DNA of 64,000 nt from the NCBI RefSeq assembly GCF_029714325.1, contig NZ_CP121666.1, positions 1,798,001 through 1,862,000 on the forward strand, given 5' to 3'. This DNA comes from Bradyrhizobium sp. CB1717. GTDB lineage: Bacteria > Pseudomonadota > Alphaproteobacteria > Rhizobiales > Xanthobacteraceae. Below are positions 35,872 to 45,501 of this stretch, piece by piece. The translations under genes and the position numbers were made by a program. Below the pieces are notes generated by a model. The model worked only from the letters and a program-made list of their open reading frames with translations. It was not told where the DNA came from and made no database searches. The stretch's first letter is position 1. Each line of letters begins with the position of its first letter.

Positions 35872-36501
35872 TTATCGCGTCCCGTAAGCGCGGTCGCCGG
35901 CGTCGCCGAGGCCGGGCAGGATGAAACCGTTCTCGTCCAGGCCTTCGTCCACGGCCGCGGTCCAGATCGGTACGTCCGGATGCAAGCCACGCAGCCGCTC
36001 GAGACCTTCCGGCGCTGCGATCAGGCAGGCGAGACGGATGTCCCTGGCGCCGCGTTCCTTCAGCCGGTCGATCGCCGCGACGGCCGTGTTGGCGGTGGCG
36101 ACGACAGGCGTCACCACGATGGCGAGGCGCTCGCCGAGGTCCGACGGCGATTTGAAGAAATACTCGACCGCGGCAAAGCTCTCCGGCTCGCGGTAGAGGC
36201 CGATATGCGCGACGCGCGCGGTCGGCACCAGGTCCATCATGCCGTCGACGAAGGTGGTGCCGGCGCGCAGCATCGGCACGAACACCAGCTTCTTGCCGGC
36301 GATCTTGGCCGAGTGCATCGTCGCCAGCGGCGTCTCGATGACGGTGTCGGCGAGCGGCAGGTCGCGCGTCACCTCGTAGCAGAGCAGCATGCCGATCTCC
36401 TTGATCAGCTCGCGGAACGACTTGGTCGAGATGGATTTGTCCCGCACCAGGGTCAGCTTGTGCTGCACCAGCGGGTGATCGACGATCGTGACGCCTTCCA
36501 T
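35872..36501 (-). CDS. upp: uracil phosphoribosyltransferase-like protein with altered PRPP loop
   Basis: A 209-residue protein, the standard UPRT length, starting [25 protein letters not shown] segments are clear: [34 protein letters not shown] (about 80-113) and the uracil-binding C-terminus [17 protein letters not shown]. The PRPP-binding loop, normally DPMLATGGS, reads TPVVATANT (about 139-147), so the acidic residue and both glycines are missing. It is last in the minus-strand run with URC1 and URC4 homologues, where yeast pathways use a UPRT. Whether it still makes UMP from uracil is uncertain. Confidence 0.85.
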   Translation of the reverse strand: MEGVTIVDHPLVQHKLTLVRDKSISTKSFRELIKEIGMLLCYEVTRDLPLADTVIETPLATMHSAKIAGKKLVFVPMLRAGTTFVDGMMDLVPTARVAHIGLYREPESFAAVEYFFKSPSDLGERLAIVVTPVVATANTAVAAIDRLKERGARDIRLACLIAAPEGLERLRGLHPDVPIWTAAVDEGLDENGFILPGLGDAGDRAYGTR

Positions 36502-36520
36502 GATCGGTTGCTCTTGCTTT

Positions 36521-36664
36521 TCCCTTCTCCCCTTGTGGGAGAAGGTGGCGCGAAGCGCCGGATGAGGGGTCGTTTCCGCGAACTCCAATGAGAGAGGTGT
36601 CCGCGGAGACACCCCCTCACCCGCCGCGCTTTCGCGAGGCACCCTCTCCCACAAGGGGAGAGGG
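36521..36664. repeat. palindromic repeat (CCCTTCTCCCCTTGTGGGAGAAGG type)
   Basis: The outer arms CCCTCTCCCAC and GTGGGAGAAGG with CTTGTGGGAG and CTCCCACAAG, plus inner dyads (GTGTCCGCGGAGACAC), close a 144-bp unit. It lies inside the URC operon between the URC4 and UPRT-like genes. An equivalent copy at 40621-41907 is interrupted by an insertion sequence. Confidence 0.85.
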
Positions 36665-37903
36665 TCAGAAAACCGTGCCGTCGCTGATCACCTTGAGCGG
36701 CGGCGAACCATCGGGGCGGCGCGCAAACGCAATGGCGCGGCCGGCGGCCCAGCTGCCGCCTTCCAAAATGCTGGCGAGCGGTAATGTCTCGGGTGTCCGG
36801 CCAAGCTTGGCGCGAACGAGTTCGGCAAGACGATCCAGCAGCGCAACCGTCAGCGCGCGCCATTCCACGACGAGCAGGGAATCCACTGCATGCGCACGCT
36901 CGGCATCCGCGGCATCGCGCAGGCGCAGCACCTCGTGATCGACGAACAGGCCGCCATTGCGGTATTCGGCAAGCCCGGTCAGCCCGTCGATGTCGGTAAC
37001 CGCGAAGCCCGCGCGCTGCAGCGGCTCGATCAGCGAATAGCTCAGCCATTGCGACAGCTTGTGCAGGGGCACCAGGCCTGCTGTCGCATCGTCGGCCTTG
37101 ATCGCCGGATGCCGCCAGCAATCGCCGAGCGGGACGCCCGCGAGCTCGAGCCGCGACGGCCAGATTGGCCCGAGCTGGTTCAGCACCGCCGACAGGATGG
37201 CGGGCGCGCCGATTGCTCCGCCGACGGCTTGCGCCGCGATATGATCGAACAGCCCGCCCGGCCGCGGCGTGTCGCGCAGTCCGAACACGTCGGCACGCTC
37301 CGAGACCTGCTTGCCGAGGCGCCGCAGCAGATCGGTGCGTCCTTCAAGCCCGAGCAGCGGATTGCCATCGCTGACCTGAAAGGCGGAGGTGAGGGCGGCG
37401 AGGGGCAGCCTTGCCAGCACGTCCGCGTCGGCCCTGAACGGCGCGCGGGCATCATGCGAGAAGAGCCCGCTTGCGAACATGTCGAGGCTCGCAATCGCAA
37501 GCCCTTCGGATCGCCCAATGGCTTCGCCAGTGACCGCATCGTGGTAGCGCCACGCAGCGCCTGCGCCGGCGTCGAGCAGCACGCTGACGATCGCAAGGTC
37601 GAACTCGGCGCGCGCCCGCGCCGCGCGGTCCGGCCACGATGCAGCATCCGCCAGCCGCGCCCAGCGGTCGATGCCGCCAAGCACAAAGTGCCGCCACCGC
37701 GCGTGGAAGGGGACATCCAGCGTCGGATAGGCTTTTCGCGTGACCGCGAGCACGGCCTCGGCAACGCCGTCCATGCGATCGAGATCGATGGTGAAATGTG
37801 TAAGCCCGCCGGCAAGGCCAAGCTCGAGCATCTGCCCGGCGCGCGCGCGCACCGCCTTTGCGGTGAGCAGCGAACGGGCCTGCAATTCCAAAGCTTCCGC
37901 CAT
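36665..37903 (-). CDS. urc4: URC4/Urg3 family protein (DUF1688)
   Basis: A 412-residue cytoplasmic protein. Segments such as [55 protein letters not shown]-like [30 protein letters not shown] and [16 protein letters not shown] match DUF1688, the URC4/Urg3 family required for the URC route of uracil breakdown in yeast and found next to URC1 in bacteria. Its catalysis is not well defined. It follows urc1 by 7 bases and precedes the UPRT-like gene, supporting a uracil-catabolic operon. Confidence 0.85.
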   Translation of the reverse strand: MAEALELQARSLLTAKAVRARAGQMLELGLAGGLTHFTIDLDRMDGVAEAVLAVTRKAYPTLDVPFHARWRHFVLGGIDRWARLADAASWPDRAARARAEFDLAIVSVLLDAGAGAAWRYHDAVTGEAIGRSEGLAIASLDMFASGLFSHDARAPFRADADVLARLPLAALTSAFQVSDGNPLLGLEGRTDLLRRLGKQVSERADVFGLRDTPRPGGLFDHIAAQAVGGAIGAPAILSAVLNQLGPIWPSRLELAGVPLGDCWRHPAIKADDATAGLVPLHKLSQWLSYSLIEPLQRAGFAVTDIDGLTGLAEYRNGGLFVDHEVLRLRDAADAERAHAVDSLLVVEWRALTVALLDRLAELVRAKLGRTPETLPLASILEGGSWAAGRAIAFARRPDGSPPLKVISDGTVF

Positions 37904-37910
37904 CGCGCGA

Positions 37911-39167
37911 TCAGTATTTTTCCAGCGAGCGGCCGACTACGCCGTCCACGTCCTTCTCGGGCGCGATGTCGGTCGAGTAGTAGCCGGCGGCTTTCTTCGC
38001 TGCGATCTCGACATAGGCGTCGGCCGGGATCAGCTCCGGCGGGATCGGCACGCGTTCGACGATGTCGATGCCTTGCGAGGTCAGCGCGTCGTACTTCATG
38101 TCGCTCATCGACAGGAAGCGGTCGATGCGCTTCAGGCCGAGCCAGTGGATGGTATCGGGCATCAATTGCTGGAAGCGCGCGTCCTGGACGCCGGCGACGC
38201 ATTCGGTGCGCTCGAAATAGGCCGCGGCGGCGTCGCCGTCCTCCTGGCGCTTACGGGCGTTGTAGACCAGGAATTTGGTGACCTCGCCGAGCGCGCGGCC
38301 CTCTTTCCGGTTGTAGACCACGAGCCCGAGCCCGCCCTCCTGCGCACCGCGCGCGGATTCCTCGATGCCGTGGATGAGGTATGGCCGGCAGGTGCAGATG
38401 TCGGAGCCGAACACGTCGGAGCCGTTGCATTCGTCATGCACGCGGCAGGTGATTTTTGTGCGATGGTCCGGCAGCTTTGCCACATCGCCGAACATGTAGA
38501 CGGTGGTGCCGCCGATCGGCGGCAAAAACACCTTCAAGTCCGGGCGCGTCACGAGCTCGGGGAACATGCCGGCGGTCTGCTCGAACAGCGTGCGCCGCAG
38601 TTCGGTCTCGCCGGTGCCGAAGCGCGCCGCAAGGCCGGGCAGGTACCAGACCGGATCGATCGCAATCTTCACCACCGAGACGCTGCCATTGGCATGCACG
38701 ACCTCGCCGTCCGCGCGCAGCCGCTTTGCCGCCAGCGCCTCGCGGATCTCCGGGAGGTCCAGCCGCGCCCGCGTCACCGCGATGCTCGGGCGGATATCGA
38801 CACCCTCGGCGATGTCCTTGCCGAAATTCTCCGCGACCAAGTGCCCCCAGGGATCGAGCGCGACGATCTTTGCGGGATCACGCCATTGCTCGAACGGACC
38901 GATGGTCGCGGCCGGAAAGGTGTTGGTGAGATCCGGGCGCCGGATCGGATCGAGCGCGCCGGCGGAGACCGCGAGCGCCCGGTACATCGCGTAGGACCCG
39001 CCATGGCTGCCGATCACGTTGCGATCGCCGGCGCGCGACACCGTGCCGATGATCGGCCCGCGGGCGCGCGCGTCAGTGGCGCCCCAATGGATCGGGAAGG
39101 CGGCCTTCCGGCCCGGCTCCGGATGGGAGGTCAGGCGGATGTGGTCGGTACGGTTCGCGCGGCTCAT
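37911..39167 (-). CDS. urc1: GTP cyclohydrolase II-like protein of the URC pathway (URC1)
   Basis: A 418-residue protein, about twice the length of RibA. The C-terminal part (about residues 205-330) is a GTP cyclohydrolase II-like domain with the three zinc cysteines in DECNGSDVFGSDICTC, and the phosphate-binding segment YNRKEGRALGEVTKFLVYNARKR. The N-terminal 200 residues (SHPEPGRKAAFPIHWGATDARARGPIIGTV) are typical of URC1, needed for uracil catabolism in Lachancea kluyveri and several bacteria. Linked urc4 and UPRT-like genes make this assignment better than riboflavin synthesis. It is the first gene of the run, with a 312-bp leader upstream. Confidence 0.88.
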   Translation of the reverse strand: MSRANRTDHIRLTSHPEPGRKAAFPIHWGATDARARGPIIGTVSRAGDRNVIGSHGGSYAMYRALAVSAGALDPIRRPDLTNTFPAATIGPFEQWRDPAKIVALDPWGHLVAENFGKDIAEGVDIRPSIAVTRARLDLPEIREALAAKRLRADGEVVHANGSVSVVKIAIDPVWYLPGLAARFGTGETELRRTLFEQTAGMFPELVTRPDLKVFLPPIGGTTVYMFGDVAKLPDHRTKITCRVHDECNGSDVFGSDICTCRPYLIHGIEESARGAQEGGLGLVVYNRKEGRALGEVTKFLVYNARKRQEDGDAAAAYFERTECVAGVQDARFQQLMPDTIHWLGLKRIDRFLSMSDMKYDALTSQGIDIVERVPIPPELIPADAYVEIAAKKAAGYYSTDIAPEKDVDGVVGRSLEKY

Positions 39168-39190
39168 GTCCAGGCTCCCAAAAAGCCAAC

Positions 39191-39244
39191 GGCCCGCCGC
39201 TTGGACGGGCCTGGCTCGCTTGCCATGCCGGTGCGGAGCACCGG
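39191..39244 (-). promoter_or_regulatory. two hairpins in the urc1 upstream region
   Basis: GGCCCG and CGGGCC (39191-39211) and the perfect CCGGTG-CGGAG-CACCGG (39228-39244) form adjacent hairpins 25-77 bases upstream of the urc1 start. They could be a leader structure or protein sites. The rest of the 312-bp divergent gap (39168-39479) has no gene and must hold promoters for urc1 and the threonine-synthase-like gene. Confidence 0.35.
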
Positions 39245-39479
39245 CGACGCAAGCTCAATCCAACATATTGTAGCGGCGAGGCACGACAGACAAGTTAATC
39301 GTGGCGCGCGGCCAGCGGCGCCCTCCTGCTCGTCCGGATCGACGAAAAGCGCCCGAATGCGCCCTATATGTATGTAATTGTTCGAATTTTTGAAGGGGTG
39401 TCGCTACGCCCCCGAAACAGGCGGCTGGATAAAAGCTGCATATTCGGACATATCGAGCGGATCGCCCTGGAGACCGCCC

Positions 39480-40607
<1,128 letters not shown>

Positions 40608-40620
40608 GCTCTCTCTTCTT

Positions 40621-40638
40621 CCCTTCTCCCCTTGTGGG
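40621..40638. repeat. left remnant of a palindromic repeat split by the IS element
   Basis: CCCTTCTCCCCTTGTGGG is the left arm of the CCCTTCTCCCC repeat family (compare 36521-36664). The remainder resumes at 41759 on the other side of the insertion sequence, with CCCCTTGTGGGAGAAGG, so about 5-11 bases are duplicated. Confidence 0.8.
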
Positions 40639-41762
40639 CCTGTTGCGCTACGGCCTTTTGAGGCAGGAGACGTAGGGAGAGAGGGCTGTGTTGACGCCGA
40701 TTGTCAGGCCGAGATCTGTACTTGGTGCCCTTGGCGGGCGTCTCAGGCGGCGAGCGCGGCCCAGCGCCTCATGTTGAACGCGATGGAGGCAAGCAGGACC
40801 TGCCCGCTTGCCTTCATGAGACCGACATAGCGGATGCAGGTCAGCCGCATGCGGCGTTTGAGAGTGGCGAAGGTGGTCTCGACCTGGGCTCGTCGGCGCG
40901 CGATGAGGAGGTTGTAGCGTTTGAGCCGAGGCGGTAGCTCCGGGTGATGTCGGTTGGGACGACGGGCGATGCGGGGCTTCTTGCCTTCCGCTTTCAGCCG
41001 AGCCCGTCGGGCATGGGTGTCGTAGGCTGCATCGGCCCACACCACGGCTTCATCGCCACGGATCAGTTCGTCGGCCGGCGTTGTGTCGTTGACATTGGCG
41101 GGCGTGGTCAGGACTGCGCGGATCAGGCCGGATCCCTCGTCGACACCCATGTGAGCCTTGTAGCCGAAGGTCGAACCACCCTTGCCCTGCCGCTTGGTAA
41201 ACCGGGCATCTGGGTCGTTTGAGGGACGATCCTGCTTCGGAGGGGTTGACACCGCCTGGATCAAGGTCGCATCCAGCATCGTGCCGCGCTTGAGGATGAC
41301 CCCGGCATTCTCGAGCTGGCGATCCAGCTCGCCAAACAGCTTCTCCAACAGCCCTTGTTCGACGAGCTGGTTCCGGAAGCGGTTCAGAACCGTGTGGTCG
41401 GGCGTCGCATCTTCGAGGCTCAAACCGACGAAGCGCTTGAACGACAACCGGTCGCCCAACGCTTCCTCGAGTTCGCGTTCCGAAAGACCATAGAGCGACT
41501 GCAACAGCACCGCACGAAACAGCACCAGCACCGGATAGCCTGGACGACCGGGGCTCCCTTCATCCCGCAGATGGCCGATCAGCTTCTCGAACCGGTACCA
41601 CTTGACCAGGCCAGCCAGCCGATCCAGCGCTGCATTGGCGCCGGCCCCCTTCGGCATCAGTGCTTCCACAAAGCTCGGCTGTCCCGTCCGCTTAACCGCC
41701 ATCGTCATCCCCTCAAGGCTTTGCCCTAGGGAATCACAACTGGCGAATTACGCAACAGGCCC
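40636..41762. mobile_element. IS5-family insertion sequence with intact transposase
   Basis: The terminal inverted repeats are GGGCCTGTTGCG at 40636-40647 and CGCAACAGGCCC at 41751-41762. The element is about 1.13 kb with one transposase on the minus strand. The exact ends and target duplication cannot be fixed because the repeat and the target share bases: CTTGT is the shortest possible duplication and CCCCTTGTGGG the longest. The insertion lies within a palindromic repeat and hits no gene. Confidence 0.92.
40743..41708 (-). CDS. IS5-family DDE transposase
   Basis: A 321-residue transposase starting at 41708 (MTMAVKRTGQPSFVEALM). The N-terminal DUF772-like region (PVLVLFRAVLLQSLYGLSERELEEALGDRLSFKRFVGLSLED, about 60-100) precedes the DDE domain, with Asp in GTMLDATLIQA, Asp in AVVWADAAYDTHARR and Glu in ARRRAQVETTFATLKRRM. 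All three acidic residues and the full frame are present, so it should be active, cutting and joining the element's ends. Confidence 0.95.
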   Translation of the reverse strand: MTMAVKRTGQPSFVEALMPKGAGANAALDRLAGLVKWYRFEKLIGHLRDEGSPGRPGYPVLVLFRAVLLQSLYGLSERELEEALGDRLSFKRFVGLSLEDATPDHTVLNRFRNQLVEQGLLEKLFGELDRQLENAGVILKRGTMLDATLIQAVSTPPKQDRPSNDPDARFTKRQGKGGSTFGYKAHMGVDEGSGLIRAVLTTPANVNDTTPADELIRGDEAVVWADAAYDTHARRARLKAEGKKPRIARRPNRHHPELPPRLKRYNLLIARRRAQVETTFATLKRRMRLTCIRYVGLMKASGQVLLASIAFNMRRWAALAA

Positions 41763-41907
41763 CTTGTGGGAGAAGGTGGCGCGAAGCGCCGGATGAGGGG
41801 TATCCATCCGCACGCGTCAGTGGGAGTGGGACTCGCGGAGAGATACCCCTCACCCGTCTCGCCGCTATCGCGGCGAGCCACCCTCTCCCACAAGGGGAGA
41901 GGGAAAA
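41759..41907. repeat. main part of the palindromic repeat interrupted by the IS element
   Basis: CCCCTTGTGGGAGAAGGTGGCG at 41760-41781 through to CACCCTCTCCCACAAGGGGAG near 41897. The outer arms CTTGTGGGAGA and TCTCCCACAAG pair. It is the same family as 36521-36664, cut near its left end by the IS. Confidence 0.85.
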
Positions 41908-41926
41908 AAGCGTCACTGCGCGAAGG

Positions 41927-42742
41927 TCACTCCCTCAGATCATTCACCCGCTTAACCCACGCCCTGACATCCGCGAGCACCTCGGGCAGCACGGCCTTGA
42001 CCTCCGGCACCGTCATGCCGGGCTTGATGCGGGGGTCGTAGAGCAAATTGAGGATGTACTGGTCGTAGACGTCGAAATAGCCCATCGAGACGTTGTCGTT
42101 GAACATCGTCCACGGCACGCTCGCGGTGTCGTTGATGGGCCCGAGCGATTGCAGGAGCTCCTCATAGGCGCAGTCGAGGAAGGTGAAATCGCCGTTGTCG
42201 ACGGTGAGGATGACGTCGGAATGCTCGATCTCGAAATTGTCGTTCTTGCGGAAGCCGGACAGGCACTGCGGATCGAGCGAGGAGCGGATCTCGCGCGCCT
42301 TCTCGACGCCGTAGAAGCTGGTGAGGGTGCGGAACAGGTCGCGGTCGCGCACCAGCTTCACCCGCACATTCGCCGCCTCGCTGCTGTCGATCATGGCGAT
42401 GTCGAGATGCTGCACGCGCTTGCCGATGTCGGCGACGACTTTTGCCAGCTGTGTCTTGCGGTCGGCGCGATCGCTCTCGGCGAACACGCGCACCGGCCCG
42501 TCGAACTTGCGGATGCGATCGACGCGGCCGGCGAGGTGATATTCGGCGCCGAACGCGGTCTTGAGAAAACCCTCGACGATCTCGTTGTCGGTAAAGCTCT
42601 TCTTCTCGGCGCGCTGGCGTGACGCGATCGCGGGCAGTTCGCCCGCGGCGGCCATGGTAGCGGTGTCAGGCACGCAGGTGAGCGTGGTGAGCGCCAGCAG
42701 GGCGATGCGAAGGGCAGCCGAGGGCAGGTCCAATGCGCTCAT
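41927..42742 (-). CDS. DUF2927 family secreted protein
   Basis: A 271-residue protein starting MSALDLPSAALRIALLALTTLTCVP, with a signal-like hydrophobic N-terminus to about residue 30. The rest matches DUF2927: FTDNEIVEGFLKTAFGAEYHL, FAESDRADRKTQLAKVV and the C-terminal YFDVYDQYILNLLYDPRIKPGMT. It contains Cys pairs (DPQCLSGF, FLDCAYEELL). Likely periplasmic or lipoprotein-like; function unknown. The longer frame upstream is not used because the chosen start leads straight into a signal sequence. Confidence 0.82.
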   Translation of the reverse strand: MSALDLPSAALRIALLALTTLTCVPDTATMAAAGELPAIASRQRAEKKSFTDNEIVEGFLKTAFGAEYHLAGRVDRIRKFDGPVRVFAESDRADRKTQLAKVVADIGKRVQHLDIAMIDSSEAANVRVKLVRDRDLFRTLTSFYGVEKAREIRSSLDPQCLSGFRKNDNFEIEHSDVILTVDNGDFTFLDCAYEELLQSLGPINDTASVPWTMFNDNVSMGYFDVYDQYILNLLYDPRIKPGMTVPEVKAVLPEVLADVRAWVKRVNDLRE

Positions 42743-42826
42743 CGTTGTGCGACGCTGCCGTATTCGCGTCGCGCACACAAGACCGCAAATTCACGCGCCC
42801 TGCAGGTTCCTGCTGTGGCTGTTCGG

Positions 42827-43405
42827 TCAGTTGTTCAGCACCACCACAGTGGTGCCGACCGAGACGCGGCTGTAGAGGTCGGTGACGTCGTCATTGGTCA
42901 TGCGGAAGCAGCCCGAGGAGACCGCCTGGCCGATCGTCTCCGGCTCGTTGGAGCCGTGGATACGATAGAGCGTCGATCCCAGATACATGGCGCGGGCGCC
43001 GAGCGGGTTCTCGATGCCGCCCTTCATGTGGCGCGGCAGGTCGGGCCGGCGGGCCAGCATCTGCGAGGGCGGCGTCCAGTCGGGCCATTCCTTCTTGGCG
43101 GTGATCCTGTGCACCCCGCCCCAGCGGAAGCCGTCGCGGCCGACGCCGATACCGTAGCGCAGCGCCTGGCCGTTCTGGAGCACCAGATACAGCCGCCGCT
43201 CGGACGTATTCACCACGATCGTGCCGGGGGCATAGTTGCCGTTGTACATGACAGTGGAGCGGGGGATCGGGCTCGCGCCGCCGCGGAAGAAGTTCGGGCC
43301 GCCGCCCATGATGTCGCGGGAGTCGAACTCCTCGGCGAGTGCGCCGCCGGCCGTGGCGGTCAAAAGTGCGATGGCGGCAATCGGCGCGGCAAAAAACCGG
43401 ATCAT
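42827..43405 (-). CDS. L,D-transpeptidase (YkuD domain)
   Basis: A 192-residue periplasmic enzyme with signal peptide (MIRFFAAPIAAIALLTATAGGALA). The YkuD catalytic site is YRIHGSNEPETIGQAVSSGCFRMTNDDV (about 145-172) with the nucleophilic Cys in SSGCFRM and His in IHGSN. It forms 3-3 crosslinks in peptidoglycan or attaches proteins to it. The N-terminal residues encoded upstream of 43405 are not needed for the signal peptide. It stands alone between a DUF2927 gene and a repeat. Confidence 0.93.
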   Translation of the reverse strand: MIRFFAAPIAAIALLTATAGGALAEEFDSRDIMGGGPNFFRGGASPIPRSTVMYNGNYAPGTIVVNTSERRLYLVLQNGQALRYGIGVGRDGFRWGGVHRITAKKEWPDWTPPSQMLARRPDLPRHMKGGIENPLGARAMYLGSTLYRIHGSNEPETIGQAVSSGCFRMTNDDVTDLYSRVSVGTTVVVLNN

Positions 43406-43548
43406 TGTCTCCCCCGGAAAAAATCGATTCAACGAACGTCAGAGGCCATATTTGCGAGGGTTTCGCAAGCCACGCCCCCGTGAGGCAGGCCATGCTTAAC
43501 GATTGGCGTTACCAAATCGGCAACCGGGCCAGATTGCCGGAAAGCGTC

Positions 43549-43611
43549 AGAGCGTTTTCAAGCGAAGTGGATACCGGTTCGCATAAAGAAAACGCGTCAA
43601 AACAAGAATCT
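43549..43611. repeat. repeat (AGCGTTTTCAAGCGAAGTGGATACCGG type)
   Basis: A second copy of the 35803-35869 element with few differences, including GAAGTGGATACCGGTTCGC and AAAACGCGTCAAA. It lies in the divergent 363-bp gap (43406-43768) between the transpeptidase and TPP-enzyme genes. Confidence 0.8.
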
Positions 43612-43648
43612 AACGCCCCGTTCCGATCCCATCGGAACGGGGCGTTAG
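43610..43648. terminator. strong perfect hairpin, 18-bp stem
   Basis: CTAACGCCCCGTTCCGAT and its exact reverse complement ATCGGAACGGGGCGTTAG close a CCC loop. On the minus strand it is followed by a T-rich stretch (ATTCTTGTTTTG), consistent with a terminator, although it lies upstream of the nearest minus gene. It may instead belong to the adjacent repeat. Confidence 0.5.
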
Positions 43649-43768
43649 CCAAGCCGGCGTGTCGCGGCGCGGGGCAGGGCCGCAACGGCCGCTATTGCTT
43701 TGACGAGGCCTGCGAACAATGATTGATCGGATGATCACTGGAAATCGCCGGTAGCGGGAGCAAAAAGA

Positions 43769-45316
43769 ATGAACGGTGCGGAAAGCCTGGTGCGGACGAT
43801 GGTCAAGGGTGGAGTCGACGTCTGCTTCACCAACCCCGGCACCTCCGAGATGCATTTTGTCGCGGCGCTCGACCGCGTTCCCGGCATGCGCTGCGTGCTC
43901 GGCCTGTTCGAAGGCGTGGTGACGGGTGCGGCCGACGGCTATTATCGCATGAAGGGCCTGCCTGCCTCGACCCTGCTGCATCTCGGTCCCGGCCTCGCCA
44001 ACGGCCTTGCCAACCTGCACAACGCCAAGAAGGCCAATTCCGGCATCGTCAACATCGTCGGCCAGCACGCCGTCTACCACATCGACTACAACGCCCCGCT
44101 CACCTCCGACATCGAGGGCCTGGCCCGGCCGATGTCGTCCTGGGTCCGGACCTCGCCGAATTCCAAGTCGGTCGCCGCCGACGGCGCCGCGGCGATTGCC
44201 GCCGCCAAAAGCGCCCCGGGGCAGATCGCGACCCTGATCCTGCCCGCCGACACCGCCTGGAACGAGGCCGACGGCATCGCCGAGGTGCCGGCCGAGCAGC
44301 AGCGCGCCAGCTATTCGCCGCAGGCGGTCGAGCGAGCCGCGAAGATCCTGCACGGTGACGGCGAGGGCACGCTGCTCCTGATGACCGGCAGCGCGCTGAG
44401 CGAGCAGGGCCTGGCGCTTGCCGAGCGCATCGCGGGCAAGACCGGCTGCACCGTGATGGGCCCGACCTTCCGCCCGAAGATGGCGCGCGGCCGCGGCCGC
44501 TACTCGATCGACCGCATCCACTACGTGATCGAGAACGCGCTGCCGATGCTGGCGAAATTCCGTCACATCGTGCTGGTCGAGTCCGACGATCCCGTGGCGT
44601 TCTTCGCCTATCCGAACAAGCCGAGCATGCTCAAGCCCGAGGGCTGCGAGGTGCATCGCATGACCTCCTGGGGCGAGAATTCGGTCGCAGCCCTCGAGGC
44701 GCTGGCCGGCGCGGTGAAGGCGAGCGCGAAGGACGTCAAGCCGCAGGCCTTGGCTGAACTGGTCAAGCCGACCGGCGCGCTGAATTTCGCCTCGATTGCG
44801 CAGGCGATCGCCTGTGCGATCCCCGAGAACGCGATCATGGTCGACGAGTCCCTGACCACCGGTCGCGGCTTCTTCCCGCCGACCGCGGCGGCGGCTCCGC
44901 ACGACTGGCTGCAGAACATGGGCGGCTCGATCGGCTTCTCGACGCCGCTCTCGATTGGCGCTGCGATCGCCTGCCCGGACCGCAAGGTCATCACCATGGT
45001 CGGCGACGGCAGCGCGATGTACACGATCCAGTCGCTGTGGACCCAGGCACGCGAGAACCTCAACATCGTCACCATCGTGTTCGCCAACCGCATCTACCAG
45101 ATCCTGCGCGGCGAGTTCGACAATGTCGGCGCCGGCGAGCCCGGCCAGCGCGCCAACGACATGCTCCGCCTCGACCGGCCGACGCTGGACTTCGTGGCGC
45201 TGGCCAAGGGCATGGGCGTGCCCGGCCGTGCCGTCACCAATGCCGACGAGTTCAACAAGGCGCTGGCCGAGGCCGTCGCCGAGCCCGGGCCGCGGCTGAT
45301 CGAAGTCCAGATGTAG
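43769..45316 (+). CDS. thiamine-diphosphate enzyme, acetolactate synthase large-subunit family
   Basis: A 515-residue TPP enzyme. The N-terminus has VDVCFTNPGTSEMHFVAALDRV with the catalytic-region Glu in LGLFEGVVTGAADGYYRM (about 47-64), and the TPP-Mg motif is VGDGSAMYTIQSLWTQARENLNIVTIVFANRIYQILRGEF near residues 411-450. It lacks an adjacent small subunit and is unlikely to be the biosynthetic IlvB. Decarboxylation of a 2-oxo acid is expected; the substrate is unknown. It is distinct from the benzoylformate-decarboxylase-like gene at 24470. Confidence 0.85.
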   Translation: MNGAESLVRTMVKGGVDVCFTNPGTSEMHFVAALDRVPGMRCVLGLFEGVVTGAADGYYRMKGLPASTLLHLGPGLANGLANLHNAKKANSGIVNIVGQHAVYHIDYNAPLTSDIEGLARPMSSWVRTSPNSKSVAADGAAAIAAAKSAPGQIATLILPADTAWNEADGIAEVPAEQQRASYSPQAVERAAKILHGDGEGTLLLMTGSALSEQGLALAERIAGKTGCTVMGPTFRPKMARGRGRYSIDRIHYVIENALPMLAKFRHIVLVESDDPVAFFAYPNKPSMLKPEGCEVHRMTSWGENSVAALEALAGAVKASAKDVKPQALAELVKPTGALNFASIAQAIACAIPENAIMVDESLTTGRGFFPPTAAAAPHDWLQNMGGSIGFSTPLSIGAAIACPDRKVITMVGDGSAMYTIQSLWTQARENLNIVTIVFANRIYQILRGEFDNVGAGEPGQRANDMLRLDRPTLDFVALAKGMGVPGRAVTNADEFNKALAEAVAEPGPRLIEVQM

Positions 45317-45338
45317 TTGCCTAAGTTTCTCTCCCGAC

Positions 45339-45465
45339 GTCGTCCCGGCGAAAGCCGGGACCCATAACCCCAGGGAGAGGTTTGGCGAAGACTCGGAGTC
45401 CGGTACGTGCACCGTGTACACTCGATAGACCTCGCGGTATGGGTCCCGGCCTTCGCCGGGACGAC
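45339..45465. repeat. palindromic repeat (GTCGTCCCGGCGAAAGCCGGGACCCATA type)
   Basis: Left arm GTCGTCCCGGCGAAAGCCGG and right arm CCGGCCTTCGCCGGGACGAC pair across 127 bp. It is the close partner of 7412-7533, sharing the internal segment TTTGGCGAAGACTCGGAGT. It separates the TPP-enzyme gene from the next gene. Confidence 0.87.
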
Positions 45466-45501
45466 ACCGAACTAGGTGCGCGGGATGGGCCCGGAGGCAC
45501 G

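Noticed and set aside
45382..45501. N-terminal extension of the hypothetical protein
   Set aside because: It translates the palindromic repeat. ATG 45502 follows GGAGG and a normal N-terminus begins there.
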